A DNA stretch of 41,787 bases. Source: DATGFB01 sp032160545. GTDB lineage: Bacteria; Actinomycetota; Actinomycetes; Mycobacteriales; Jatrophihabitantaceae. Below are positions 25,826 to 34,136 of the stretch, in pieces. The translations under genes and the position numbers were made by a program. The notes beneath the pieces were generated by a model. That model was not told where the DNA came from, searched no databases, and saw only the letters and a list, made by a program, of their open reading frames with translations. The DNA is taken from contig JAVHVN010000018.1 in assembly GCA_032160545.1 (NCBI GenBank), positions 1 through 41,787 of the forward strand. Direction: 5' to 3'. How positions within the stretch are numbered: position 1 is the first letter of the stretch; each line of letters begins with the position of its first letter.

Positions 25826-26751
25826 CGGCCGCGATCGCGTCGGCCGGGCTGACCAAGCGCTTCTCCCGGCAGGTCGTGGTCGACGCGGTTGACCTCGACG
25901 TCCCCGCGGGCTCCGTCTATGGCTTCCTCGGCCCGAACGGGTCGGGCAAGACCACGACGATCCGCATCCTGCTCGGCCTCGTCCGGCCCACCTCCGGTAG
26001 CCACGCCCTGCTGGACGAGCCGATGCCGGACGCGGGCGCGCGCGTCCTGCCGCGCGTGGGTGCGCTCGTCGAAGGCCCGGCCTTCCACCCCTATCTGTCC
26101 GGGCGCGCCAATCTCGCTCGCCTCGACTCTGCCGATCGCAGCGCACCCGCCGCCACGTCGGCACGGCGGGTCGACGAGGCGCTGCATCGCGTGGGGCTCG
26201 CCGCTGCGGCGGCCAAGCGGTACCGCAACTACTCGCTGGGCATGCGGCAGCGGCTGGGCATCGCCGCGGCGCTGCTGCGCCCGCGCGACCTGCTCGTCCT
26301 GGACGAGCCGACGAACGGCCTGGACCCGCAGGGCACCCGGGAGGTGCGCAACCTGATCGCGCAGCTCGGCCGCGACGGGGTGACCGTCTTCGTGTCGTCC
26401 CACCTGCTCAGCGAGGTCGAGCAGGTCTGCACCCACGTCGGGGTCATGAGCGTCGGGCGCCTCGTCTGGCAGGGCGCGCTGGCCGATCTGGCCCTGCAGC
26501 AGCGAGTCCGCGCCCGGGTCCTCACGCCCGATCCGGCTGCGGCCGCCGCGGTGCTGACCCGGTGCGGCCTGCGCGATGTCGAGATCGATGCGGGCGGCGC
26601 GACCGGGGTGCTCGGCGAGACCCGCCCCGAGGACGTCGTCGCCGCGCTCGTCGCCGCCGGCATCGCGGTACGCGGGTTCACGACCGAGCGGCCGGATCTC
26701 GAGGAGATCTTCGTCGGGCTGACCGGCGCCGGCTTCGACGTCTCGGGTTAG
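25822..26751 (+). CDS. ABC transporter ATP-binding protein
   Basis: A 309-aa DRA/CcmA-type ATPase. Walker A is GPNGSGKTTT, the signature YSLGMRQRLG, Walker B LLVLDEPTNGLDP, and the switch His is in VFVSSHLL. A C-terminal extension of about 90 residues is typical of ABC-2 exporters. The GTG overlaps the LolA-like stop by 4 nt, and the stop is 2 nt before the permease ATG. It probably energises the permease encoded next. Confidence 0.94.
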   Translation: MTAAIASAGLTKRFSRQVVVDAVDLDVPAGSVYGFLGPNGSGKTTTIRILLGLVRPTSGSHALLDEPMPDAGARVLPRVGALVEGPAFHPYLSGRANLARLDSADRSAPAATSARRVDEALHRVGLAAAAAKRYRNYSLGMRQRLGIAAALLRPRDLLVLDEPTNGLDPQGTREVRNLIAQLGRDGVTVFVSSHLLSEVEQVCTHVGVMSVGRLVWQGALADLALQQRVRARVLTPDPAAAAAVLTRCGLRDVEIDAGGATGVLGETRPEDVVAALVAAGIAVRGFTTERPDLEEIFVGLTGAGFDVSG

Positions 26752-26753
26752 CG

Positions 26754-27581
26754 ATGACCTGGCGTAGGGCGCGATTCCTGCGCTCCGAACTCGCGATGAT
26801 CTTCCGGCGCCGGCGCAACGTCGCGCTGCTGGTCGTGCTGGGACTTATCCCGGTGCTGATCGGTGTGGCGGTCCAGCTCAGCGGGACGTCCGGGGGGCGC
26901 GGGTCCCAGAGCGATTCGATCTTCGGGGGCATCACCCAGAACGGCATCTTCGACGCGCTCGCCGCGACGCTCGCCGTGCTGCCCTTGTTCTTCCCGCTGG
27001 CGGTGGCGGTCGTCTCGGGTGACGCCGTGTCCGGCGAGGCCAACCTCGGCACCCTGCGCTACCTGCTCGCCGTACCGGTCGGCCGCACCCGGCTGCTCGC
27101 GGTCAAGTTCGTCGGCATCGTCGTGTGGACGCTGGCCTGCGTCTGCACCGTCGCCGCCATGGGCGTCGCCACCGGCGCGGTGCTGTTCCCGCGCGGCCGC
27201 TTGACGCTGCTCTCGGGCCGCACCGTCTCGTACCTCGGCGGCATCGAGCGGCTGCTGCTCGTGTCCGGATACGTCGCCGCATGCCTCGCAGTGGTAGGGG
27301 CGCTGGGCCTGTTCGTGTCGACGATGACCGAGGTGCCGGTCGCGGCGATGGCGGCGACGCTCGTCCTGACGATCGTCAGCGAGGTCCTCGACCAGGTGCC
27401 GCAGCTGCACGCGATCCACCCGGCGCTGCCGAGCCACTACTGGCTGGACTGGATCGAACTGCTGCGCGACCCGGTCTCGACGGCATCGATGACGCGCGGA
27501 CTGCTCGTCGCGCTGGCATACGTCGCGTTGTTCCTGTCGCTGGCATGGGCCCGCTTCAGCGGCAAGGACGTGACGTCGTGA
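26754..27581 (+). CDS. ABC-2 type permease
   Basis: A 275-aa membrane protein with about six hydrophobic segments. It starts with a basic N-terminus (MTWRRARFLRSELAMIFRRR) and has the conserved cytosolic stretch SGDAVSGEANLGTLRYLL of ABC-2/NatB-like permeases. The start at 26754 is chosen over the longer frame because it is 2 nt past the ATPase stop. The exported substrate is unknown. It ends 3 bp from the convergent DUF2630 gene. Confidence 0.9.
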   Translation: MTWRRARFLRSELAMIFRRRRNVALLVVLGLIPVLIGVAVQLSGTSGGRGSQSDSIFGGITQNGIFDALAATLAVLPLFFPLAVAVVSGDAVSGEANLGTLRYLLAVPVGRTRLLAVKFVGIVVWTLACVCTVAAMGVATGAVLFPRGRLTLLSGRTVSYLGGIERLLLVSGYVAACLAVVGALGLFVSTMTEVPVAAMAATLVLTIVSEVLDQVPQLHAIHPALPSHYWLDWIELLRDPVSTASMTRGLLVALAYVALFLSLAWARFSGKDVTS

Positions 27582-27584
27582 GGC

Positions 27585-27827
27585 CTACTGCAGGTAGCCC
27601 TCGACCTCGTTGATCGACCGCTCGTGCACGGCGTCCGGGTCCTCGCCGGTCTCCTCGCGGGCGCGCCGCTGCCGTAACAGGTCCCACGCCTGGTCGAGCT
27701 CCTCCTCGAGGTGCTGCAACCGCTGCCGCTTCTCGGCCGGCAATCCGCGGCCGGCGTGGCTCTCGCGCAGCTCCTTCTCCTCGGCGACGAGGTCGTGGAT
27801 GTGCTCGAGGATCGTCTTGTCGTTCAC
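27585..27827 (-). CDS. DUF2630 family protein
   Basis: An 80-aa charged helical protein (DKTILEHIHDLVAEEKELRE, then LQHLEEELDQAWDLLRQRRA and VEGYLQ). This is the typical small actinobacterial DUF2630, predicted to form a two-helix coiled coil. The function is unknown. Its GTG start overlaps the stop of the efflux gene (GTGA), so it is translated from the same message. Confidence 0.88.
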   Translation of the reverse strand: MNDKTILEHIHDLVAEEKELRESHAGRGLPAEKRQRLQHLEEELDQAWDLLRQRRAREETGEDPDAVHERSINEVEGYLQ

Positions 27828-29275
27828 GGCTTGGCCTCTCGGGTCGTCGCCGCCTCGGGGAGGCGGGTGCGCACGGTCAGGGCGGTCACGAGCGCGGCGG
27901 CCACGAGCAGGCCCACACAGCAGAGCGTAACCACGCGGTAACCGTGCATCATGACCGACACCTCACGGTAGGCCTCCCCGTGCAGTCCGGCGAGCGGCGG
28001 CAGGATCGCGATGGCCAGCAGCCCACCGGCGCGGGAGATGGCGTTGTTGACGCCCGAGGCGATCCCGACGTCGTCCGGCGGTGCCGACGACATCACCGTC
28101 GCGGTCAGTGGTGCGACGAATGTGGTGAGCCCGAGCGCGAAGACGAGCACACCGGGCAGGACGTCGGTGAGGTAGTTGTGGTGGTGCTCGTCGATGCGCA
28201 GCGTGAGCAGCAGCCCCGCCGCGAAGATCAGCGGCCCGGCCGTCAGCTGCGGGCGAGGCCCGATGCGCGCGGCGAGCGCTCCGCTGCGCGCCGAGAACAT
28301 GAGCATCACGATCGTCGCGGGCAGGGTGGCGAGGCCGGCCTCCAGGGCGCTGTACCCCGCCACCACCTGCAGGTAGAGGACCAGCAGAAAGAACACCGCC
28401 GCGAGCGCGGCGTAGGTGAACAGGGTCATCACGTTCGTCCCGCTGAAGGTGCGGTCACGGAACAGCCCCAGCGGGACCAGCGGCTCGCGCTCGCGCCGCT
28501 CGATCAGGACGAAGGCGACGCCGAGGACGATCCCGGCGACCACGAAGCCGACGGGCACCGCCGACCAGCCGTCGGTGCCGGCCTGGGTGGTGCCGAAGGT
28601 GAGGCATCCGAGCGCCGCGGCAACGAGCACCGAGCCGCGCACGTCGAGGTGCGGGGGGCGGTGCACCGCGCGGGTCTCGGGCATGTGCGTGACGGCGAGG
28701 ACTATCACGGCGACCGCCAGCGGCAGGTTGATCGCGAACGCCCAGCGCCACGAGAGGTTGTCGACCAGCCACCCGCCGAGCAGCGGTCCGAGGGCCGTGC
28801 TGACGCCGGACAGGCCCGACCACGCACCCACCGCCGCCGCCCGGTCGCCCGGGGCGAACGTCGCGCTGATGATGGCCAGGCTGCCCGGGGTGAGCAGCGC
28901 CCCGCCGATGCCCTGCAGCGCCCGCGCCAGGATCAGCATCTGCACGTTCGGCGCGACGGCGCACAGCAGCGACGCTCCCGCGAACCAGGCGGTCCCGATG
29001 AGGAAGATGCGCCGCCGGCCGAGCCGGTCGCCGAGCGAGCCGCCGAGCAGGATCAGGCTGGCCAGCGCCAGGGTGTAGGCGTTCAGTACCCACTGCAGCG
29101 CCCCGAAACTGGCGTGGAAATCCGTGCCGATGTGCTCGGTCGCGACGTTGACGATCGTGCCGTCGAGGAAGACCATCCCCGAGCCGAGAACGGTCGAGGC
29201 GAGGACGAACCGGCCCTGCGGGCTGTGCAGCCGGATGCCGCCGGGTGTTTCCGGTACCTCCGGCGCTGTCGCCAC
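27824..29275 (-). CDS. MFS drug efflux transporter, DHA2 (EmrB/QacA) family
   Basis: A proton-driven exporter with about 14 membrane segments in 483 aa. Motif D1 is FLDGTIVNVA, motif A GGSLGDRLGRRR, and motif C LGPLLGGWLV. The longer frame to 29533 would cross the cspA gene on the other strand, so I chose the GTG at 29275, preceded by AAGGGACAGGGAC. Substrates cannot be predicted. It is followed by the overlapping DUF2630 gene and is divergent from cspA, with a 168-bp spacer in which no clear promoter was recognised. Confidence 0.92.
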   Translation of the reverse strand: MATAPEVPETPGGIRLHSPQGRFVLASTVLGSGMVFLDGTIVNVATEHIGTDFHASFGALQWVLNAYTLALASLILLGGSLGDRLGRRRIFLIGTAWFAGASLLCAVAPNVQMLILARALQGIGGALLTPGSLAIISATFAPGDRAAAVGAWSGLSGVSTALGPLLGGWLVDNLSWRWAFAINLPLAVAVIVLAVTHMPETRAVHRPPHLDVRGSVLVAAALGCLTFGTTQAGTDGWSAVPVGFVVAGIVLGVAFVLIERREREPLVPLGLFRDRTFSGTNVMTLFTYAALAAVFFLLVLYLQVVAGYSALEAGLATLPATIVMLMFSARSGALAARIGPRPQLTAGPLIFAAGLLLTLRIDEHHHNYLTDVLPGVLVFALGLTTFVAPLTATVMSSAPPDDVGIASGVNNAISRAGGLLAIAILPPLAGLHGEAYREVSVMMHGYRVVTLCCVGLLVAAALVTALTVRTRLPEAATTREAKP

Positions 29276-29443
29276 GTCCCTGTCCCTTGCTAGGCTGTCG
29301 GTGGTTGCCGCGATGACTGTGTCACTCAAGTCAGGTAACCGGCTGATTCTTCCTTCTCCTGGCTGTCGGGAAATGGTTGTTCGCCCGGTGGTAACCGCGG
29401 AACCCGCAAGGTGCGGATTCCTCGCAGTGCAAGGAGAAGTAAC

Positions 29444-29647
29444 GTGGCTCAGGGCACGGTCAAGTGGTTCAACAGCGAAAAGGGCTTCGGCTTCATCGCT
29501 CCTGATGGTGGTTCGCCGGACGTCTTCGTCCACTACTCGGCGATCCAGTCCGATGGCTACCGCAGCCTCGAGGACAACCAGCGCGTCGAGTTCGACATCA
29601 CGCAGGGCCAGAAGGGCCCGCAGGCGGAGAACGTTCGCGCCATCTGA
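29444..29647 (+). CDS. cspA: Cold shock protein (CspA family)
   Basis: A 67-aa single-stranded nucleic acid chaperone. The start MAQGTVKWFNSEKGFGFI contains RNP1 (KGFGFI), and DVFVHYSAI is RNP2. The GTG at 29444 has a perfect AAGGAG 7 nt upstream. Its length is exactly that of the family. It is followed by a rho-independent terminator. The 168-bp leader region may hold cold-responsive structure, but I could not define one. Confidence 0.97.
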   Translation: MAQGTVKWFNSEKGFGFIAPDGGSPDVFVHYSAIQSDGYRSLEDNQRVEFDITQGQKGPQAENVRAI

Positions 29648-29662
29648 GTTTCGACTCGGTCG

Positions 29663-29700
29663 ACGGGGGTCTCGCTACGGCGGGCCCCCGTTGTGCTTTT
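29663..29700 (+). terminator. Rho-independent terminator of cspA
   Basis: ACGGGGG (29663-29669) pairs with CCCCCGT (29685-29691), followed by TTGTGCTTTT, 16 nt after the cspA stop. Confidence 0.8.
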
Positions 29701-29865
29701 CCGGAGCCCGTCCTGCCCGGGCGACCTTGCCCGGCGGCACCGCCCGCGCTCTCGGGCGCTCAACCCCCTGCGCGCCGAACTGATCGGCCGGGTGGCGTTC
29801 ACCGTCCCGGGATGGCCACGTCCATCGAACGGGCCAACCCGTGACGGGGACTGTGCGGACGAGGA

Positions 29866-30660
29866 TCAGAGCGACGAACGCCAGGCGAGCCACTTCTCGA
29901 GTTTCGCCAGGTCGTACTCCGGGCCGCCCACGCCGACGGTGAACAGCGTCGCGCCGGCCTCGAGCAGCGGCGGCCCGACCTCGGCGGGGTCGCCGCCCGG
30001 CGTTCCGACCGAGCGCTCGATCTCGCTTGGGTCGCGCCCGATCTCGGTGCAGTGCCCGTCGAGAATCGCGGACTTGCGCTTGAGCGTCTCGAGATCGCTG
30101 AACGAGTGCCACATGTCGGCGTGCCGGGCCACGAGGCGCAGCGTCTTCTTCTCGCCGCCACCTCCGATGAGCACGGGGATCTTGCGCGTCGGCGCCGGAT
30201 TGAGCTTGGCCCACCGCGACTCGATGCGCGGCAGCGACTCGGCGAGGTCGTCCAACCGGCCGCCGGCCGTCCCGAAGTCGTAGCCGTACTCGTCGTAGTC
30301 CTTCTCGAACCAGCCGGAGCCGATGCCGAGAATGAGCCGGCCGTTGCTCATGTGGTCGACGGTGCGCGCCATGTCGGCGAGCAGTTCGGGGTTGCGGTAG
30401 CTGTTGCAGGTCACGAGCGCGCCGATCTGCACGCGCGTGGTCTGCTCGGCCCAGGCGCCGAGCATCGTCCAGCACTCGAAGTGCTTGCCCTCGGGGTCGC
30501 CGTAAAGGGGATAGAAGTGGTCCCAGTTGAAGATCACGTCGACGCCGAGGTCCTCGGCGCGCTGCACGGTCTGACGGATGGCGGCGTATTCGGCGTGCTG
30601 CGGTTGGATCTGCAGACCGATACGAATGGGGGTAGTCGTCACGATCTCGACGTTACTCAC
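29866..30660 (-). CDS. LLM-class (F420-dependent type) oxidoreductase
   Basis: A luciferase-like TIM-barrel enzyme of 264 aa. The pattern PIRIGLQIQPQHAEY, NWDHFYPLYGDPEGKHFECW, TRVQIGALVTCNSYRNPELL, MARTVDHMSNGRLILGIGSG, and PVLIGGGGEKKTL belongs to the short actinobacterial F420-dependent subfamily. The cofactor F420 is inferred from the family, not shown. The GTG start at 30660 overlaps the stop of the upstream NHL/thioredoxin gene by 8 nt; a second GTG at 30642 is possible. The substrate is unknown. Confidence 0.88.
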   Translation of the reverse strand: MSNVEIVTTTPIRIGLQIQPQHAEYAAIRQTVQRAEDLGVDVIFNWDHFYPLYGDPEGKHFECWTMLGAWAEQTTRVQIGALVTCNSYRNPELLADMARTVDHMSNGRLILGIGSGWFEKDYDEYGYDFGTAGGRLDDLAESLPRIESRWAKLNPAPTRKIPVLIGGGGEKKTLRLVARHADMWHSFSDLETLKRKSAILDGHCTEIGRDPSEIERSVGTPGGDPAEVGPPLLEAGATLFTVGVGGPEYDLAKLEKWLAWRSSL

Positions 30661-32494
30661 CGAGCAGGACGAGCCCGACCGCGCGTTGGGCGCCGGGCTG
30701 CACCTGGAGTGGGATGCCCCAGTCCTGTCGCGCGAGATAGCAAGCCGGGTGCTCGGCAGCGGAATCGTCGTCGCACGAAGCCGCCTGCGCGGTGACCTGC
30801 AGGATGCCCTCGGGGATCCCGTCGGCCAGGCGCAGCGCGCGGCTCAGCTCGGTGGACGAGCCGCCGCCCTCGAGCAGCAGCTCGGGTGGGGACGCGCTCA
30901 CCACGAGGCTCGTCGACGGCCCGTAGCGCTCGTCGAGGTGGCGCCCGGGCGCGGGGGTGAACACGACCTCGAGCCGCACCGCACCGGGCGAGACGGCCAT
31001 GGGCGGGCGGCGCACCTGCTGCGCCTCGCCGTGCACCGACGACCCGGCATCGAGGGCCGATCGGGGGACCGGTCGCACCAGCCGGTGCGCCGCGGACTCG
31101 ACGACGACGAGATCGCCGTCGACGACAACCGCACCCGAGGGCTCGGCCAGCCCGGTTGCGAGCGTGCTGAGCTCACCGGCCCGCTCGTCCCACCGGCGGA
31201 CCGCGCCGTTGTACGTGTCGAGCACCGCGACGCTGCCGTCCGGCAGCAGTGTCACGCCGAGCGGATGCTGCATGCGAGCGACCTCGCGCGGGCCGTCCAC
31301 GTGCCCGAAGTCGAACAACCCCTCGCCCACCGCGGTGTGCAGCATGCCGTCGAGGGTGAGGCGCCGCAGCGCGGAGCTCTCGGCGTCGGTGAACCAGACC
31401 TGCTCGCCATCGACCGCGAGCCCGGACGGCTGGGCCAGCCAGCCGTCGAGCGCCGGTCCGTCGCGCAGGCTCTCGACGGTCGTCCCGGCGAGGATCTCTG
31501 CGGACCCGGCCCGCGCGTCGACCGAGAGCAGCAGATGGACGCCGGCCGCCGCGACCACGAGGCGCTGCGCCGCGGGCCACCACGCGACGTCCCACGGCGA
31601 GAGGACGTCGGGGACCGGTCCGGTGACGGTACGCGCGTCGCGCAGCGCGGCCGGCAGGTCGAGCGTGCGCGTGACGGCGCCATCGAGTAGGCGCACACCG
31701 CGCAGGACGTGGTTGGCGGTGTCCGCGACGACCACGTCGTAGCCGGCGTCGAGGTTCGCGGGCAGCAACGCCAGCCCGTTCGGCTCCGCGAACGTCGCGG
31801 TGGTTGCGGGACCGTCGTCGCGACCGCGATCGCCCGAGCCGATGCGGCGCAGCACGGTCTGCCCGTCCAGGGCGAGCTCGACGAGCTGGTGGTGGCCGGC
31901 GTCGGCGACCAGCAGCGAGTCCTCGGCTCGGCCGGTACGCACGGCAGGCAGCAGGATCGCCCGCGCCGGGAAGCGCAGTGTCGAGGGCTCCGGCCGGCGC
32001 GGCCGGTACGGGCAGTCGCCGCGCCGCAGCGTGCCTCGGGCGTCGTGCAGGGCGGCAAGCCGCTCGAGCGTGGCGCCCAGCGCGCTGACCTGACCCTCGC
32101 CGGCTGCCTGGGCTACGACGTAGCCCTCAGGGTCGATCAGGACCAGCGTGGGCCACGCCCGGACGGCGTACTGCTGCCACAGCGACATGGCCGGATCGTT
32201 CACGACCGGGTGCCGCACGTCGTAGCGCTCGACGGCCGCCGCCACGGCACTCGGCTCCGCTTCGTGCGCGAACTTGGGCGAGTGGACACCGATGACGGTG
32301 AGGATGTCGGCGTGTTCCTGCTCGAACGGGCGCAGCTCGTCGATGACGTGCAGGCAGTTCGCGCAGGCGAACGTCCAGAAATCGAGCAGCACGAAGCGGC
32401 CCCGCAACCCGGAAAGGGTCAGCGGAGCCGCCGTGTTCAGCCACGCGCCCGGAGACGACACGAGCTCCGGTGCGCGGACCCGTGGGCCGGTCAC
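30653..32494 (-). CDS. Thioredoxin-like plus NHL-repeat protein (NHLRC2-like)
   Basis: A 613-aa protein with an N-terminal TlpA/AhpC-like thioredoxin domain (about 1-150). Its redox motif is CANC in LLDFWTFACANCLHV, unusual in spacing residues but typical of NHLRC2 homologues. An NHL beta-propeller (about 160-470) follows, with repeats such as LLVADAGHHQLVEL, VVVADTANHVLRGV, VWFTDAESSALRRL and VAVLDTYNGAVRRW. A C-terminal beta domain (about 490-613) completes it. There is no signal peptide, so a cytosolic location is likely. It overlaps the LLM oxidoreductase gene, which suggests a joint redox role; this is inference. Confidence 0.9.
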   Translation of the reverse strand: MTGPRVRAPELVSSPGAWLNTAAPLTLSGLRGRFVLLDFWTFACANCLHVIDELRPFEQEHADILTVIGVHSPKFAHEAEPSAVAAAVERYDVRHPVVNDPAMSLWQQYAVRAWPTLVLIDPEGYVVAQAAGEGQVSALGATLERLAALHDARGTLRRGDCPYRPRRPEPSTLRFPARAILLPAVRTGRAEDSLLVADAGHHQLVELALDGQTVLRRIGSGDRGRDDGPATTATFAEPNGLALLPANLDAGYDVVVADTANHVLRGVRLLDGAVTRTLDLPAALRDARTVTGPVPDVLSPWDVAWWPAAQRLVVAAAGVHLLLSVDARAGSAEILAGTTVESLRDGPALDGWLAQPSGLAVDGEQVWFTDAESSALRRLTLDGMLHTAVGEGLFDFGHVDGPREVARMQHPLGVTLLPDGSVAVLDTYNGAVRRWDERAGELSTLATGLAEPSGAVVVDGDLVVVESAAHRLVRPVPRSALDAGSSVHGEAQQVRRPPMAVSPGAVRLEVVFTPAPGRHLDERYGPSTSLVVSASPPELLLEGGGSSTELSRALRLADGIPEGILQVTAQAASCDDDSAAEHPACYLARQDWGIPLQVQPGAQRAVGLVLLGE

Positions 32495-32529
32495 CGGAGC
32501 CAGTCAATCAGGTGCGGACGGGCGAGCCG

Positions 32530-32667
32530 TCAGCGAATGACGCTCTGCCGGGTCGCCACGGCGAGCAGCTCCTGCTGCATGGCCGGCGACGCGTTGCGCA
32601 GCGCGCGGTCGAATTCCCGCATGTCGCGGCGCTGACGCAGCCGGCGAGCGATCGTGGTGCGTGACAT
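32530..32667 (-). CDS. Small basic protein of 45 aa
   Basis: Begins MSRTTIARRLRQRRDMREFD and ends MQQELLAVATRQSVIR. The strong ribosome-binding site GAGGAGG lies 6 nt before the ATG at 32667. It has nine arginines and is fully helical in appearance. Similar short proteins (RALRNASPAMQQEL pattern) recur in actinobacteria as I recall them, but no function is known to me. It lies alone between the dehydrogenase operon and the NHL gene, all on the same strand, with a 96-bp leader region. Confidence 0.7.
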   Translation of the reverse strand: MSRTTIARRLRQRRDMREFDRALRNASPAMQQELLAVATRQSVIR

Positions 32668-32763
32668 GGTTGCCTCCTCGAAACCTTCAATCCCTAACCA
32701 GGATATCGGGTGCAACCGAATGAATCGTCGTTGTATGCCCGCTTGTGCCTACGGTCACCCGTT

Positions 32764-34122
32764 CTAGAGCAGGGCGAGCCCAGGATCTGTTAGGACGGAC
32801 GCGACGTCCGACAGGAACCGCGATCCCTGCTGCCCGTCGACGACCCGGTGATCGAACGAGACCGCCAACTGGGTGACCCAGCGCGGCTCGATCCGCTCGG
32901 CACCGTCGGCATCGGTGACGACCCACGGCATGCGCCGCACCGCGCCGAAGGCGACGATGCCGGCTTCGCCGGGATTGAGGATCGGGGTGCCGGTGTCGAC
33001 GCCGAACACGCCGACGTTGGTGATCGTGATCGTGCCGCCGGCCATCTCGGCCGGGGACGTGCGGCCGGCCCGCGCCGTCTCGGTCAGTTCGGTGATCGCC
33101 CCTGCCAGCTCGCGCAGCGAGAGTGCGTCCGCGTCCTTGATGTTGGGGACGATCAGGCCCCGCTCGGTCGCGGCCGCGATGCCCAGGTTGACATAGTGCT
33201 TGAGGACGATCTCGCCGTGCTCGTCGTCCCACGTCGCGTTGATCTCGGGAGTCTTCGCGGCGGCGAGGACGACCGCCTTGGCGACGAACAGCAGCGGCGA
33301 CACCTTCACGTCGCGGAATTCGCGCCGGGCCGCGACCCGGTCTCGCAGCTGCATAGTCGCCGTGGCGTCGACCGTGACGAACTCGGTGACATGCGGCGCC
33401 GTGAAGGCCGAGGCCACCATCGCCGCCGCGGTGTGCTTGCGGACGCCCTTGATCGGGATGCGGGTTTCGCGCTGTCCGCGACCGGCCGGCCGCGGCGCAG
33501 CGGCGGTGTGCCCGTCGGCGGCCTGAGCGACGTCGTCGCGGGACACCGTGCCGTCGGGCCCGGTGGGCGCGATGGTGGTCAGGTCGACGCCGAGCGTCTT
33601 GGCGAGCTTGCGCACCGGGGGCTTGGCGAGCGCGCGGTGTGGCGCGGCGGCGGGTTGCGACGGCGCTGCGGGCGGGTCGATCGTGTCGGCACCGCTGCGG
33701 CGCCTGCGCCGGGTCCCGCCTTCGGCGCGCGGGCCGTATCCGACGAGCACCGGCTGCCGCTTCGGTGCACCCTCGCCGAACACGCCGTACGACTCACCCG
33801 TGCTCGCGGCCTCAGGGGAGGGGATCAGATCCTCGGCGGCGCTGCCGGCAGCAGGGGCAACGGTTCCGGACGCGTCCGGCGCGACGTCGATCGAGATGAT
33901 CGGGCGACCGACCTCGACCGTGTCGCCCTCGGCGCAGTGCAGCTCGGCGACGACGCCGGCCCACGGCGAGGGCAGCTCGACCGCCGCCTTGGCGGTCTCG
34001 ACCTCGACGAGGATCTGGTTGACCTCGACGGTGTCACCGGCGGCGACCTGCCAGGTGAGGATGTCGGCCTCGGTGAGCCCTTCGCCGATGTCGGGGAGGG
34101 TGAACTGCTTGATGTCCGGCAT
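32764..34122 (-). CDS. bkdC: 2-oxoacid dehydrogenase E2 (dihydrolipoamide acyltransferase)
   Basis: The core subunit that transfers the acyl group to CoA. The 452-aa protein has one lipoyl domain (1-76; lipoyl Lys45 in VETAKAAVEL), a linker, a peripheral subunit-binding domain (ALAKPPVRKLAKTLGVDLTT and GPDGTVSRDDV), and the catalytic domain ending in SFDHRVVDGQQGS (His425, Asp429). GAAAGGG precedes the ATG at 34122; the long frame upstream is not coding. It is the third gene of the E1a-E1b-E2 operon, 14 bp after E1b. A branched-chain role (BkdC) is likely by comparison with the mycobacterial enzyme, but pyruvate is not excluded. The symbol is tentative. Confidence 0.9.
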   Translation of the reverse strand: MPDIKQFTLPDIGEGLTEADILTWQVAAGDTVEVNQILVEVETAKAAVELPSPWAGVVAELHCAEGDTVEVGRPIISIDVAPDASGTVAPAAGSAAEDLIPSPEAASTGESYGVFGEGAPKRQPVLVGYGPRAEGGTRRRRRSGADTIDPPAAPSQPAAAPHRALAKPPVRKLAKTLGVDLTTIAPTGPDGTVSRDDVAQAADGHTAAAPRPAGRGQRETRIPIKGVRKHTAAAMVASAFTAPHVTEFVTVDATATMQLRDRVAARREFRDVKVSPLLFVAKAVVLAAAKTPEINATWDDEHGEIVLKHYVNLGIAAATERGLIVPNIKDADALSLRELAGAITELTETARAGRTSPAEMAGGTITITNVGVFGVDTGTPILNPGEAGIVAFGAVRRMPWVVTDADGAERIEPRWVTQLAVSFDHRVVDGQQGSRFLSDVASVLTDPGLALL

Positions 34123-34136
34123 GCGGGACGGCCCTT

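Noticed and set aside
27944..29293. Plus-strand open frame of 449 aa opposite the efflux gene
   Set aside because: Extreme charge bias and no recognisable domain; the minus-strand MFS motifs are clear.
29741..29758. CGCCCG/CGGGCG hairpin downstream of the LLM gene as a terminator
   Set aside because: Only 6 bp, no T-tract and more than 100 nt from the stop; such pairs are common by chance in GC-rich DNA.
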